Assembly: GCA_903926565.1 (NCBI GenBank)
Contig: CAIYJU010000158.1
Location: 1-56,859, forward strand
Reading direction: 5' to 3'
DNA length: 56,859 bases
Source: an uncultured Bacteroidales bacterium
Lineage (GTDB): Bacteria; Bacteroidota; Bacteroidia; Bacteroidales; FEN-979
This document shows positions 9,176 through 18,235 of this stretch, piece after piece (position 1 is the stretch's first letter; every line of letters begins with the position of its first letter). The notes under the pieces are model-generated. The model was not told where the DNA came from. It was given only the letters and a program-made list of their open reading frames with translations, and ran no database searches. The translations under genes were made by a program, and so were the position numbers.

Positions 9176-9916
9176 ATGGACCTTACATTAAAAATCTGGC
9201 GGCAGAAGGATGCAAAATCCACCGGTAAATTCGTCACCTATTCACTGAAGAATATTTCCCCGAGTTGTTCTTTCCTGGAGATGCTTGACATTCTGAATGA
9301 GCAGCTTATCAATAAAAATGAGGAACCAGTGGTTTTTGACCACGACTGCCGCGAGGGTATTTGTGGAATGTGCAGCCTCTACATCAATGGCCGTCCCCAT
9401 GGCCCCGATGATGCAGTTACTGTCTGTCAGCTTCACATGCGGAAGTTCAAGGATGGCGACACAATTGTGATTGAGCCCTGGCGTGCCAAACCTTTTCCTG
9501 TGATCAGGGACCTGATGGTGGACCGGTCGGCCTTTGACAAGATCATCCAGGAGGGTGGCTATGTTTCAGTTAACACCGGTGGAGCCGCTGAAGCCAACAA
9601 TATTCTCGTCGGCAAGGAAAACTCCGAACTGGCCATGGATGCAGCTGCATGCATTGGCTGTGGTGCCTGTGTTGCTGCCTGTAAAAACGCATCGGCCATG
9701 TTGTTTGTTTCGGCAAAAGTATCTCAATTCGCATTGCTCCCCCAGGGACAGGTAGAAGCAAAACAGCGTGTTAAAAAGATGGTGAAAATGATGGATGAAC
9801 TGGGCTTTGGAAATTGCACCAACACTTATGCCTGCGAGGCTGAATGTCCGAAACTTATTTCCCGTTCAAACATTGCCCGCATGAACCGGGAGTTTATGTG
9901 TGCGAAGGTGATCTAA
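9176..9916 (+). CDS. sdhB: Succinate dehydrogenase/fumarate reductase iron-sulfur subunit
   Basis: SdhB passes electrons between the flavin and the heme subunit through three iron-sulfur clusters. In this 246-residue protein the [2Fe-2S] cysteines are Cys58, 63, 66 and 84 (CREGICGMC, then TVCQLH). The [4Fe-4S] set is Cys159, 162 and 165 ([11 protein letters not shown]), and the remaining cluster ligands include Cys169, 214, 220 and 224 ([14 protein letters not shown]). The ATG at 9176 is 76 bases after the sdhA stop, a wider gap than sdhC-sdhA, filled largely by the heptamer array. The gene converges on gnd with an 18-base gap. Confidence 0.96.
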   Translation: MDLTLKIWRQKDAKSTGKFVTYSLKNISPSCSFLEMLDILNEQLINKNEEPVVFDHDCREGICGMCSLYINGRPHGPDDAVTVCQLHMRKFKDGDTIVIEPWRAKPFPVIRDLMVDRSAFDKIIQEGGYVSVNTGGAAEANNILVGKENSELAMDAAACIGCGACVAACKNASAMLFVSAKVSQFALLPQGQVEAKQRVKKMVKMMDELGFGNCTNTYACEAECPKLISRSNIARMNREFMCAKVI

Positions 9917-9934
9917 TACGTTAATCCCAATCAG

Positions 9935-11389
9935 TTACACATTATAGGTTGACGAGGAAGTATCCCCGCCCCGGCCAGTCCAATTGGTATGGAAAAATTC
10001 TCCACGCGGATGGTCAGTCCGTTCATACGTATGTGCCCCAAAATAATCCCGCATCGCCTGAAGCAGGTTTGCCGGCAGATTGGCAGTTCTTAGACCGTCA
10101 TAATAGGCAAGCGCCGATGACATTGACGGCAAAGGGACTCCGTTTTTCGCAGCCTCCGCAATAACATTTCTCCATCCTGACTGGGCAATCATCATGGTTT
10201 CCCTGAAAAACGGGTCAAAAATAAGGTTTGCCAGTGACGGATCGTGATTGAATGCATCCCAGATCTTTTCCAGAAACGCAGAACGGATGATGCAGCCACC
10301 TCTCCACATCATGGCTATTCCTCCATAATTAAGGTTCCAGCCATACTCCATGGCAGCGGCTCTCATCAACAAGTAGCCCTGGGTATAAGAAACAATTTTT
10401 GAGGCATATAAAGCCTGTTTGAGATCCAGCAGGAAACTTTGCCTGTCACCGTTGAACGTTTTGGGAGGTCCTGAGAGCAGTTTGGAGGCAGCTACCCTTT
10501 CCTCCTTTTGTGAGGAGAGGCTCCTTGCGAAAACAGCTTCTCCAATCAGTGTCAACGGAACACCAAGGTCGTATGCTGCAATGCTGGTCCATTTTCCTGT
10601 GCCTTTCTGCCCGGCAGTATCCAGGATATTATCCACGAGCGCTGTTCCATCCTTGTCCCGGAAAGCAAAAATATCCCTCGTGATTTCTATCAGATAGCTG
10701 TCCAGTTCGCCATCATTCCATTCCTTAAAAACCAGGTGAATTTCAGCAGCTGACATTCCAAGGAAGTCTCTCATTACCTGGTATGTTTCGCATATTAACT
10801 GCATGTCGCCATATTCGATGCCATTATGGACCATTTTAACGAAGTGTCCGGCACCATTTTCACCCACCCAGTCACAGCAGGGAATCCCGTCACCCACTTT
10901 GGCGGCTATGGCCTGAAAGATTGGCTTAACAGCAGGCCATGCTGCAAATGCCCCACCCGGCATGATGGATGGGCCATGCAGAGCGCCTTCTTCACCACCG
11001 GAAACACCGGTTCCGATATAAAGAAAACCTTTGCTTTCCAGAAAGGCAGTCCGGCGGTTTGTATCGAGGAAGTGTGAATTACCTCCATCAATGATGACAT
11101 CGCCTTTTTCGAGATGTGGAAGCAGCAATTCAATGAAGTCATCCACCGGTTTACCCGCTTTTACCATCAACATCACCTTGCGTGGCCGCTCCAGCGCTTT
11201 AACAAATTCTGAAATGGAATGTGTGCCGATTATTTTCTTGTTACCGCCACGGCCCTTTATAAAGTTGTCGACTTTGTATGTTGAACGGTTAAAAACTGCA
11301 ACAGTAAAGCCTTTGCTTTCCATGTTCAGAACCAGGTTTTCACCCATAACGGCCAGGCCGATCAATCCAATATCTGCAAGTTTATTCAT
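9935..11389 (-). CDS. gnd: 6-phosphogluconate dehydrogenase, decarboxylating
   Basis: Gnd oxidises 6-phosphogluconate to ribulose 5-phosphate and CO2 with NADP+ in the pentose phosphate pathway. The 484-residue protein opens with the Rossmann motif IGLIGLAVMGENLVLNM and contains the family signature IIDGGNSHF. The catalytic stretch is GVSGGEEGALHGPSIMPGG, followed by GAGHFVKMVHNGIEYGDMQ, with the catalytic Lys in the HFVKMVHNGIE block. The C-terminus (RGEFFHTNWTGRGGDTSSS) fits the long form. The frame extends ten codons upstream to a TTG, but the ATG at 11389, seven bases after the pdxB stop, is the likely start. It is in an operon with pdxB. Confidence 0.96.
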   Translation of the reverse strand: MNKLADIGLIGLAVMGENLVLNMESKGFTVAVFNRSTYKVDNFIKGRGGNKKIIGTHSISEFVKALERPRKVMLMVKAGKPVDDFIELLLPHLEKGDVIIDGGNSHFLDTNRRTAFLESKGFLYIGTGVSGGEEGALHGPSIMPGGAFAAWPAVKPIFQAIAAKVGDGIPCCDWVGENGAGHFVKMVHNGIEYGDMQLICETYQVMRDFLGMSAAEIHLVFKEWNDGELDSYLIEITRDIFAFRDKDGTALVDNILDTAGQKGTGKWTSIAAYDLGVPLTLIGEAVFARSLSSQKEERVAASKLLSGPPKTFNGDRQSFLLDLKQALYASKIVSYTQGYLLMRAAAMEYGWNLNYGGIAMMWRGGCIIRSAFLEKIWDAFNHDPSLANLIFDPFFRETMMIAQSGWRNVIAEAAKNGVPLPSMSSALAYYDGLRTANLPANLLQAMRDYFGAHTYERTDHPRGEFFHTNWTGRGGDTSSSTYNV

Positions 11390-11396
11390 ACAAGAT

Positions 11397-12542
11397 TTAT
11401 TTATTGTCAACGTTTTCAATCACCGAAAATCCCAATAGTTTTAAGATCTCTTTTGTTCCGGCAGTACTGTTTATCAATTTCACCTGAAATGCCGGAAACT
11501 CTCTTCTGACAGGATAATTACCCCGTTGCGCTTCAAAATCACCCGGACTGGACCGAAAGCGGGTATCTTCTTCAGTTACATTATAAGTATGCAGGATGGC
11601 TTTGCATATAATTTTTTCCACCAATTGATCAGTGCAATTTATTATCAAAACCGGAGCTGAGGGCAAAGGCATTTCCGAGGGCTCCCAGGTTGTCACCGGA
11701 AGGTTAAAGTGTTGCCCAAGGGCCTTTACTGCATGAACAGTTCCATTTCTTTTTCCATCAGCTGAATAACCGGCAATGTGAGGGGTGGCAATTGTTACTT
11801 TCTCCAAAAGCTGACTGTCAATTTCAGGTTCATGTTCCCATACATCAATAATTGCACCCCTCAGTTTCCCGCCATCCAACGCAATTTTAAGATCATGGCT
11901 GTCGGCAACCTCTCCTCGGGATGAATTTATCAGCCATGAACCGTCCTTCATCATCTTTAATGAGTGCTTATTGATAAGGTGAAATGTTCTATCCTCCCCG
12001 GTCATGTTCAAAGGAACATGCAGGGTAACGATGTCCGATTCATTGAGGAGTTTTTCAAGTGAAACAAATTCAGGGTCGCCTTCATATCTGGCTCTTGGGG
12101 GATCATTCAGGAGCACCCTCATACCCAGCAACCCGGCGAGGGCCTTCACCTTTTTCCCCACATGTCCGGCACCTACAATTCCGATGGTTTTGCCGGAAAG
12201 GGGAAAATCATGTTTCACACTGAGCGTGGCCAGGACGGATGCGATATATTGCTGAACTGATGCCGCATTGCACCCCGGGGCATTGACCCATTTTATTGCA
12301 TGCGCATCACAAAAAGCGGTATCAATATGATCGAAGCCAATTGTTGCAGTTGCAACGAACTTAACAGTGGAACCCAGCAATAACGATTCATTGCAAATAG
12401 TCCGGGTTCTGACAATGAGGGCATCCGCCTTTTCAACGGCAGCATGGTCGATTTGCCGGCCATCCATGTACGTGACTGATGCATAAGGCTCAAGGACACC
12501 TTTCACAAATGGAATCTTATCGTCGGCAACTACTTTAATCAT
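11397..12542 (-). CDS. pdxB: Erythronate-4-phosphate dehydrogenase
   Basis: PdxB oxidises 4-phospho-D-erythronate in the DXP-independent pathway to pyridoxal phosphate. The protein is about 381 residues and belongs to the D-2-hydroxyacid dehydrogenases. It has the Rossmann motif GKTIGIVGAGHVGKKV, VTLHVPLN, the catalytic Arg in LINSSRGEV, Glu in DVWEHEPEI and His in ATPHIAGYS. The roughly 100-residue C-terminal extension matches the PdxB dimerisation domain. The open frame continues upstream to 12668, but the homologous N-terminus begins MIKVVADDKIPF, giving ATG 12542; ATG 12548 is an alternative. The stop is seven bases before gnd. Confidence 0.92.
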   Translation of the reverse strand: MIKVVADDKIPFVKGVLEPYASVTYMDGRQIDHAAVEKADALIVRTRTICNESLLLGSTVKFVATATIGFDHIDTAFCDAHAIKWVNAPGCNAASVQQYIASVLATLSVKHDFPLSGKTIGIVGAGHVGKKVKALAGLLGMRVLLNDPPRARYEGDPEFVSLEKLLNESDIVTLHVPLNMTGEDRTFHLINKHSLKMMKDGSWLINSSRGEVADSHDLKIALDGGKLRGAIIDVWEHEPEIDSQLLEKVTIATPHIAGYSADGKRNGTVHAVKALGQHFNLPVTTWEPSEMPLPSAPVLIINCTDQLVEKIICKAILHTYNVTEEDTRFRSSPGDFEAQRGNYPVRREFPAFQVKLINSTAGTKEILKLLGFSVIENVDNK

Positions 12543-12705
12543 ATTCATGAATATTATTGCAATGATTAACCCTGCCCGGCACATTGCAGCCCGCAATTGA
12601 GCAATGATCACAAATTTACGCCGATCATTCGACATTTTGTTAATAACTTCTTCACTTTTCCCATCCACCTTTTTATAAAATCCTGATTAAGCAATAAAAA
12701 ACACC

Positions 12706-12879
12706 ATGGCACCCATGATCCGGTTTAAAGTTGTTCAGATTGATTCAAACATCAGTTTTGCAGGTAAAAAGAGAAAGAAGCTGAAATACCCTGTCCGCTC
12801 AGTATCCCTGGTTCCGAAAACAAAATTACCGGCAGGTCAGGCTGATCGGTACACACTCCCTGAAATATTCTGGCAATGA
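12706..12879 (+). CDS. Possible small basic protein, 57 residues
   Basis: An ATG-initiated frame of 57 codons lies in the otherwise empty 634-base gap between pdxB and holB. It begins MAPMIRFKVVQIDSNISFAG, has a basic cluster GKKRKKLKYPVRS and ends in LPEIFWQ. The peptide has balanced composition, no membrane segment and no family I recognise. The ATG has no clear ribosome site or promoter. It could be a small real gene, a fragment of a lost gene, or a chance frame. The rest of the gap holds an inverted repeat at 13031-13123; nothing else is apparent. Confidence 0.3.
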   Translation: MAPMIRFKVVQIDSNISFAGKKRKKLKYPVRSVSLVPKTKLPAGQADRYTLPEIFWQ

Positions 12880-13030
12880 TTCACAAAACCGATATTTTCC
12901 GGTAAATTTGCTGATATAATTATCACCTTGTCTGCAAGTCTGCTCTTTATACACATCGTATGAGCTGCGTTATTTGTTCGAAATTTTGAAATATGACATT
13001 AAACATTTGTTAAATAATTAATTACACAGA

Positions 13031-13123
13031 GAAGAAACACAGAGGAAATACGGAGTGCCACAGAGGAAATAGTTTTTCTTTAAACAGTATTCGTGGCTCT
13101 CCGTGCCTTCTTCGTGTATCTTC
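13031..13123. repeat. Imperfect inverted repeat (cacagagg / ccgtg type)
   Basis: A left arm at 13031-13064 (GAAGAAACACAGAGG... TACGGAGTGCCACAG) is matched by the reverse complement of 13090-13123 (GAAGATACACGAAG... CACGGAGAGCCACG), with roughly three quarters of positions identical by eye. The loop is about 25 bases. Comparable 'cacagagaa' palindromes occur as dispersed intergenic elements in many environmental genomes. It ends about 50 bases before holB. Confidence 0.65.
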
Positions 13124-13176
13124 TATGTTGCAAAAATGTGTAGAAAGAGTAGGTCTGCAGAGGAAACATTCAGTTT

Positions 13177-14277
13177 ATGAAGTTCAGCGATATACCGGGA
13201 AACCAACAAATTAAAAGCAAACTGGTCGGGACTGTTCTCGACCAGCGTGTCAGCCACGCTCAGCTCTTCTTCGGGCCGGAAGAGAGCAGTAAACTCGCCC
13301 TGGCCGTCGCTTACGCCCAGTTTATCAACTGTACCCTCAAACAAAATATCGCAGCAGGTACAGATGTTCCTCATCAACTTTCCAGAGAAATGCCCGACTC
13401 CTGCGGCGTATGCCCCTCATGCATCAAATATCAGAAGCTTGCCCATCCGGATCTGCACTTTATCTACCCGGTTGCCACCACAAAAAAAATCTCCTCCAAA
13501 CCGCAAAGCAAACACTTTATTGAAGAGTGGCGGTCTTTCCTGCTGGAAAACAATTTCGGGTCGGGACTGCAGGAGTGGTATGAAGCTATCGGCATTGAGA
13601 ACAAACAGGGCTCCATCAATGTTTATGACTGCAATGAAATCATCACCACACTGAGTTACAAAAGCTATGAATCCGACTACAAGGTGATGATCATCTGGAT
13701 GGTGGAAAAGCTGAATTATATGGCTGCGCCAAAAATTCTGAAAATCCTTGAAGAACCACCTGAGAAAACACTCTTCATCCTGCTTTCAGAAGATCCTGAT
13801 CAGATCATCAAGACCATTTTATCACGCACCCTGATGGTCAAGATCCCAAAGTATAATGCTGCCAGACACGTTGCCACAGAGGATGATGCAGCACATTTTA
13901 TAACTTTCCGCCAGTGGATGAGGGCCTGTTACGGAGCAAAAATACCGGACCTGATCAAATTCTCAACCGAAATCGGGAAAAGCGGACGGGAAAAGGAGAA
14001 AAGTTTCCTCATCTATGCGCTTAAAACAATCGGCATATGTGCTTCAAGCAATTATCTCGGGCGAATCCCTGAAAGCATTGAAGGTGAAGAGCTGAAATTC
14101 ATCAGCGGATTCTCTCCGTTCATCAGGTCTGAAAACCTGGCGGACTTCAATAAACTTTTAAATGATGCCATTTACCACATCGAACGCAATGCACATCCGG
14201 GTGCGCTATTCCTTGACCTCTCCCTGAAAATTGTCAAACTGTTTAACCCGAATTTTGCCGCTGCGAACAGATCATAA
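13177..14277 (+). CDS. holB: DNA polymerase III subunit delta' (clamp-loader)
   Basis: The delta' subunit is the rigid stator of the clamp loader that places the beta clamp on primed DNA. The 366-residue protein begins MKFSDIPGNQQIKSKLV and has a degenerate P-loop (FFGPEESSKLALAVAYAQ), which suggests no ATP hydrolysis, as is usual for delta'. A cysteine-rich zinc-type segment (CGVCPSCIKYQKLAHPD) follows around residue 75, then KILEEPPEKTLFILLS with sensor-1 and ILSRTLMVKIPKY. The ATG is at 13177. The partner holA is at 23471. The gene converges on the TPR-protein gene with a seven-base gap. Confidence 0.92.
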   Translation: MKFSDIPGNQQIKSKLVGTVLDQRVSHAQLFFGPEESSKLALAVAYAQFINCTLKQNIAAGTDVPHQLSREMPDSCGVCPSCIKYQKLAHPDLHFIYPVATTKKISSKPQSKHFIEEWRSFLLENNFGSGLQEWYEAIGIENKQGSINVYDCNEIITTLSYKSYESDYKVMIIWMVEKLNYMAAPKILKILEEPPEKTLFILLSEDPDQIIKTILSRTLMVKIPKYNAARHVATEDDAAHFITFRQWMRACYGAKIPDLIKFSTEIGKSGREKEKSFLIYALKTIGICASSNYLGRIPESIEGEELKFISGFSPFIRSENLADFNKLLNDAIYHIERNAHPGALFLDLSLKIVKLFNPNFAAANRS

Positions 14278-14284
14278 TTGATGC

Positions 14285-16069
14285 TCAATTCCGTTTCAAA
14301 CCGGGATCAATCCTGATTGCTTTATCCAGATACTCCTGTCCCAGGGCCTTTTGCCCGAGGTTGCTGTAACCAACTCCTGCACTATACAAAAGAAACGCAT
14401 CATCCTTGTTTATTTCCAGTCCTTTGAGGGAATATTCAAGGGAGCTCCTGACATCGCCGGTGATTCCGTATACCGTGGCCAGGTCCCTGATCACCTCAAG
14501 ATTCTGCGGATTCACCTGATATGCCTGTTTAAAGTAGGTAATGGCTGTATTCAGGTCCTTTAGCTCCTTGCCATAAATTTTCCCGATTTTATCCAGGGCA
14601 TTGTCATCTTTGGAATTCCAGCCGGCAACGACCAGCAGGTCTTTAAGTGCCTCTGTGGGTTTGCCCTGAAGCTGATAGTACTGCGCCCTGTTGGCATAGG
14701 CGATTGCAATCCTGTTATCCCCGGGGAAGATACTGATCACATTGTTCCATAATGTTTCATCGTTTTTCCACACCCTGGTTTGTTCCCTTGTAAGAAAAAA
14801 TAAAAAACCCGAATACAGAAGCAGAATTACAACCACAGGTATCCGGAACATCTTTTTATCATAAAGTTCGCCGGCAAAATAACCGATGATAAAGAACAGG
14901 CCGATCGACGGAACATAGGCATACCTGTCAGCCATGATGGCGCGGCCAACCGGGAGAAACTGAAGGACCAGGGCGATGGTGATGGCATAAAACAACAACC
15001 CGAACCCAAGGATACGCAGGTTTTTTTTGCCTGAAAAAACAGCGTAGATGGAAAAGAAGAAGAGTACGGCGGAAACCAGGAATGTGAGGTAAAACACGGA
15101 TGGCGTGGTATTGGTTATCCAGCCTGCATTAACGAGGGGATATGGATAAGGATAAAAAGTCGACAAGCCGACCGGTAAAAATATTTTAGAGATGTATGCT
15201 GTAAAGCCATAGCAGGCATGAAACAGCCGGCTGATCAGCGGGAAAGTAACCGCCCCCATGGCATTTCCCTCCGCCTGCATCCTGATCGCATACAATCCCA
15301 GGATAACTGCAAGAAACAGATAAGGAACCTTTTCAGCAAACAGTTTCAGGCTCCATTTTCTCTTTTCCATGAAATCAATTAAAACCAACACCACCGGAAG
15401 ACTCGCTGCCATGGCTTTCGACAACAAGGAACAGAGAAAGAAGGCAAGGGACAGGATGTAAAACAACCAGTTCGATTTCTTAAGAAACTGCTGATATGCA
15501 ATAAGTGATGCAAGGAAGAAAAAAGAGTAAAGCACATCCTTACGTTCAGAGATCCAGGCAACAGACTCAACGTGGATGGGAGTTAGTCCGAACAGCAGTG
15601 ATGTTACGCCGGCAATGACCAGGTTTTTCCGCGTCAGCAGGTAGATAAAGATGAAAACAAGCAGGGTGTTGAGAAGATGAAGGAGCAGGTTGGTCAGATG
15701 GTAGCCAAAAGTCTCTTCTTTCGAGAAATGATAGTTGATGGCAAGGGAAAGGGTGGTCAGTGGATGGTAATTTGCGTACAAACCTTTGTCCTCTTTAAAT
15801 ATTTTTGCAACATTATCGCCTGTCAGGTTCTTTACCAGATCATTTCTTGTAATGTATGCCTGATCATCCCAGGTTTTCAGCAGGTCGTTCCGGAGTGAAG
15901 GGAAAAAAGCCGCAAAGGTTACGATCAGAATAACTGCAAGGACGATGACTTTTGCATAAGATGGTTCCGGCGTTCCGGCCAAAGGTTTTTGCATTTTTAC
16001 CGGATGAGTTCCTTTGGGAATTGTCTTCTGCGCCGGAACCTGCTTCAGATTTTTATTACCTTGTTTCAT
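14285..16069 (-). CDS. TMTC-like polytopic membrane protein with C-terminal TPR repeats
   Basis: This 594-residue protein has a basic N-terminal tail, then about ten to twelve membrane segments from residue 40 to 425, and three or so tetratricopeptide repeats to the end (AIAYANRAQYYQLQGKPTEAL, AYQVNPQNLEVI, GVGYSNLGQKALGQ). A WDDQAYI acidic pair in the first outer loop, YHPLTTLSLAINYHF, and HVESVAWISERKDVLYSFFFL resemble the TMTC family (GT-C fold, protein O-mannosyltransferases in animals). By analogy it could move sugars from lipid carriers onto proteins or glycans, but this is inference. It lies 24 bases downstream of a larger paralog, in the same orientation. Confidence 0.8.
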   Translation of the reverse strand: MKQGNKNLKQVPAQKTIPKGTHPVKMQKPLAGTPEPSYAKVIVLAVILIVTFAAFFPSLRNDLLKTWDDQAYITRNDLVKNLTGDNVAKIFKEDKGLYANYHPLTTLSLAINYHFSKEETFGYHLTNLLLHLLNTLLVFIFIYLLTRKNLVIAGVTSLLFGLTPIHVESVAWISERKDVLYSFFFLASLIAYQQFLKKSNWLFYILSLAFFLCSLLSKAMAASLPVVLVLIDFMEKRKWSLKLFAEKVPYLFLAVILGLYAIRMQAEGNAMGAVTFPLISRLFHACYGFTAYISKIFLPVGLSTFYPYPYPLVNAGWITNTTPSVFYLTFLVSAVLFFFSIYAVFSGKKNLRILGFGLLFYAITIALVLQFLPVGRAIMADRYAYVPSIGLFFIIGYFAGELYDKKMFRIPVVVILLLYSGFLFFLTREQTRVWKNDETLWNNVISIFPGDNRIAIAYANRAQYYQLQGKPTEALKDLLVVAGWNSKDDNALDKIGKIYGKELKDLNTAITYFKQAYQVNPQNLEVIRDLATVYGITGDVRSSLEYSLKGLEINKDDAFLLYSAGVGYSNLGQKALGQEYLDKAIRIDPGLKRN

Positions 16070-16093
16070 TATATTCTGCGATTACGGATAACA

Positions 16094-18157
16094 CTATTTT
16101 TTTACAGCGAACAGCAACTGCTCATTGACACTGGCACCCAATTGCCGGGCCATTTTAACATCCTCATTTGCTTTCTGAACCATTCCGGCTTTGTGGTAAG
16201 CAACAGCCCGGTTAACATACAGTGACGGTTTTCGGGGATCAACCCGGATCCCCTCCGTGAAATCGTTGATTGCCAGCTGGTAAGACCCGATACTACTATA
16301 CGAAACACCTCTCCATTCATACACATTGGGATTGTCGGTGCGTGCATTGATCACAACCGTGTAATCCCGGATTGCCGGGTCCCATTTTTGAAGAGAACTG
16401 TATGCAACAGCGCGGTTCAGATAGGCGCCGGTATTGTTCGGATCGGCAGCTATTTTACGGCTGCAGTCTTCAATTGCATTTTCAAACTGCCCCAATCTGA
16501 AGTATACAGACCCACGGTCACCAAGCAGGGTCGCAACTGCCGGATTGAGTTGATAAGCCCTATTGAAATCAATAAGGGCCGAATCCAGGAGGTTGAGTGA
16601 TGCATATGCATTTCCCCTTCCCGTCAGTGCTTTGACATGATTTGAATCTATTGACAAAGCCTTGTTATAGTCGGAGACAGCCAGGCGGGGCTGGTTTTGC
16701 AGACGATAAAGACTTCCCCTGTTGTTCAGTGCATCAACGAACGCAGGCATGATTTCCAGGGATCGTGAAAAATCGGGCAAGGCCTTATCCAGCATATTCT
16801 CCTTTACATAATAATATCCCCTGTTATTGTAGGCTGTATGACTTTGCGGATATTTGGCAATGACATCTGTCCAAAGGGTTTCACTGTTCTTCCACACTGC
16901 AACCCGCTGAATTGACAGGATGGTAAAAATTCCAAAAGACAGGACCATCACAAGGTGCAGGTATGTCAACGGAATGTGATACCGGTCGGCTGCCCGGTTG
17001 AGGAGCCAGGCAACCCCAATGAGCAGTCCGATATAGGAAACATAGGTATATCGCTCGGCAATCACCGCGCTGCCAACCTGCATAAACTGAAGCGTCAGAA
17101 TGATATTTAATACATAAAAAACCACGCTGAAAAGAAGCACCCGTGAAAATTTCAGTGAATAGAGAACAGTTCCCAGTATGGCAGCATTGATCACCGGTGT
17201 AACGAAATAGATCCACGACAGATCCAGGGAGGTGTTGTATACCGGCACGGGGTGAAATGCTGACAGGCCGAACGGGACAACCAATTTGAAAATATAGATA
17301 AAAAACCCGTATGAGGCAAACAGGAATTGCTGCAATGCATTGAAGTGTGTGAACGAAACAATCGATTTGTCAACCTGGGCATAAATCGTTGCGATGCCAA
17401 TACCGACCGAAACAGCAAAAAAGGGAATTTTTTCAAGAACCATGGCCAGGCTCAGCTTTCGCCTGTAAAAAAAGTCAATCAGGATCAGGATCAGTGGGAA
17501 AACCACCGATGAAGGTTTGGATAATGCCGTAAGAATAAATAGAAACAGTGAAAACAAATACCAGGGCCAATGCCGCCCGGCGATATACCTGATCCAGGAA
17601 ATCAAACCTGCAAGAAAGAAAAAAGTGTAGAGAACATCCTTGCGTTCAGAGATCCAGGCAACCGACTCCACATGCATCGGATGAACCGCAAAGATTGCGG
17701 CAACAAAGAGAGCCATGGGCTTATTGCGGCCGAGAATGAGGAACGCAAAATAGAACGTCAGCAGGGTGTTGAAAAGATGTAAAACAATATTGACCAGGAA
17801 ATAGGAAAATGGTTCCGGCCCTGAAACCCGGTAATTCATAGCCAGTGAAAGCATGGTAAGCGGGTGGTAATTTAGTGCGATGGGTTGGGTGAAGATATAC
17901 TCCAGGTTTGCCGGGGTTAACGCTTTAATATACTGATTTTCTGTGATATAATCAAGATCATCCCAATTGGTGAACTGATGGTGCAACGCAGGAAAATAGA
18001 TCATGAAGGTTGTGAGGATGACCAGGGCCAGCAAGATGAATTCCTTGTTCTTCATGAGGAAGCTTTGTTGCTTCATCTCCTGAAAAACAGGTTTGGCGGG
18101 GGGCCTCTTTTTCTGTAAAACAGTTTGCCTGCTCAAATTAATGTGAGATTTTTTCAC
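16094..18157 (-). CDS. TMTC-like polytopic membrane protein with C-terminal TPR repeats (larger paralog)
   Basis: This 687-residue paralog of the downstream gene has the same layout. A short basic N-terminus precedes roughly ten membrane segments (residues 37-410) with NWDDLDYITENQ, YHPLTMLSLAMNYR and HVESVAWISERKDVLYTFFFL. About seven TPR units follow (AYNNRGYYYVKENMLDKALP, AYLNRAVAYSSLQ, LYVNRAVAYHKAG). A GT-C-type glycosyltransferase role is inferred only. The start is uncertain: the frame begins at GTG 18157, but a TAATTTTG promoter-like box ends two bases before it. Translation may therefore begin at ATG 18076 or be leaderless. Confidence 0.8.
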   Translation of the reverse strand: MKKSHINLSRQTVLQKKRPPAKPVFQEMKQQSFLMKNKEFILLALVILTTFMIYFPALHHQFTNWDDLDYITENQYIKALTPANLEYIFTQPIALNYHPLTMLSLAMNYRVSGPEPFSYFLVNIVLHLFNTLLTFYFAFLILGRNKPMALFVAAIFAVHPMHVESVAWISERKDVLYTFFFLAGLISWIRYIAGRHWPWYLFSLFLFILTALSKPSSVVFPLILILIDFFYRRKLSLAMVLEKIPFFAVSVGIGIATIYAQVDKSIVSFTHFNALQQFLFASYGFFIYIFKLVVPFGLSAFHPVPVYNTSLDLSWIYFVTPVINAAILGTVLYSLKFSRVLLFSVVFYVLNIILTLQFMQVGSAVIAERYTYVSYIGLLIGVAWLLNRAADRYHIPLTYLHLVMVLSFGIFTILSIQRVAVWKNSETLWTDVIAKYPQSHTAYNNRGYYYVKENMLDKALPDFSRSLEIMPAFVDALNNRGSLYRLQNQPRLAVSDYNKALSIDSNHVKALTGRGNAYASLNLLDSALIDFNRAYQLNPAVATLLGDRGSVYFRLGQFENAIEDCSRKIAADPNNTGAYLNRAVAYSSLQKWDPAIRDYTVVINARTDNPNVYEWRGVSYSSIGSYQLAINDFTEGIRVDPRKPSLYVNRAVAYHKAGMVQKANEDVKMARQLGASVNEQLLFAVKK

Positions 18158-18202
18158 GACAAAATTAACAGAAATCCTCTGAATTACTATTCAATACTCC
18201 GT

Positions 18203-18210
18203 TATCTTTG
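18203..18210 (+). promoter_or_regulatory. Putative -7 promoter box for the AlkD-like gene
   Basis: TATCTTTG fits TAnnTTTG and lies 25 bases before the ATG at 18236. The extended word TTATCTTTGCGA is repeated exactly ahead of the AMP nucleosidase gene at 22505-22516, which supports a real promoter type. Confidence 0.55.
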
Positions 18211-18235
18211 CGAATAGTTTTAATTCAAATTCCAG

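Noticed and set aside
15989..18000. Several short plus-strand frames opposite the TPR genes
   Set aside because: They are complements of the TMTC-like genes without signals of their own.
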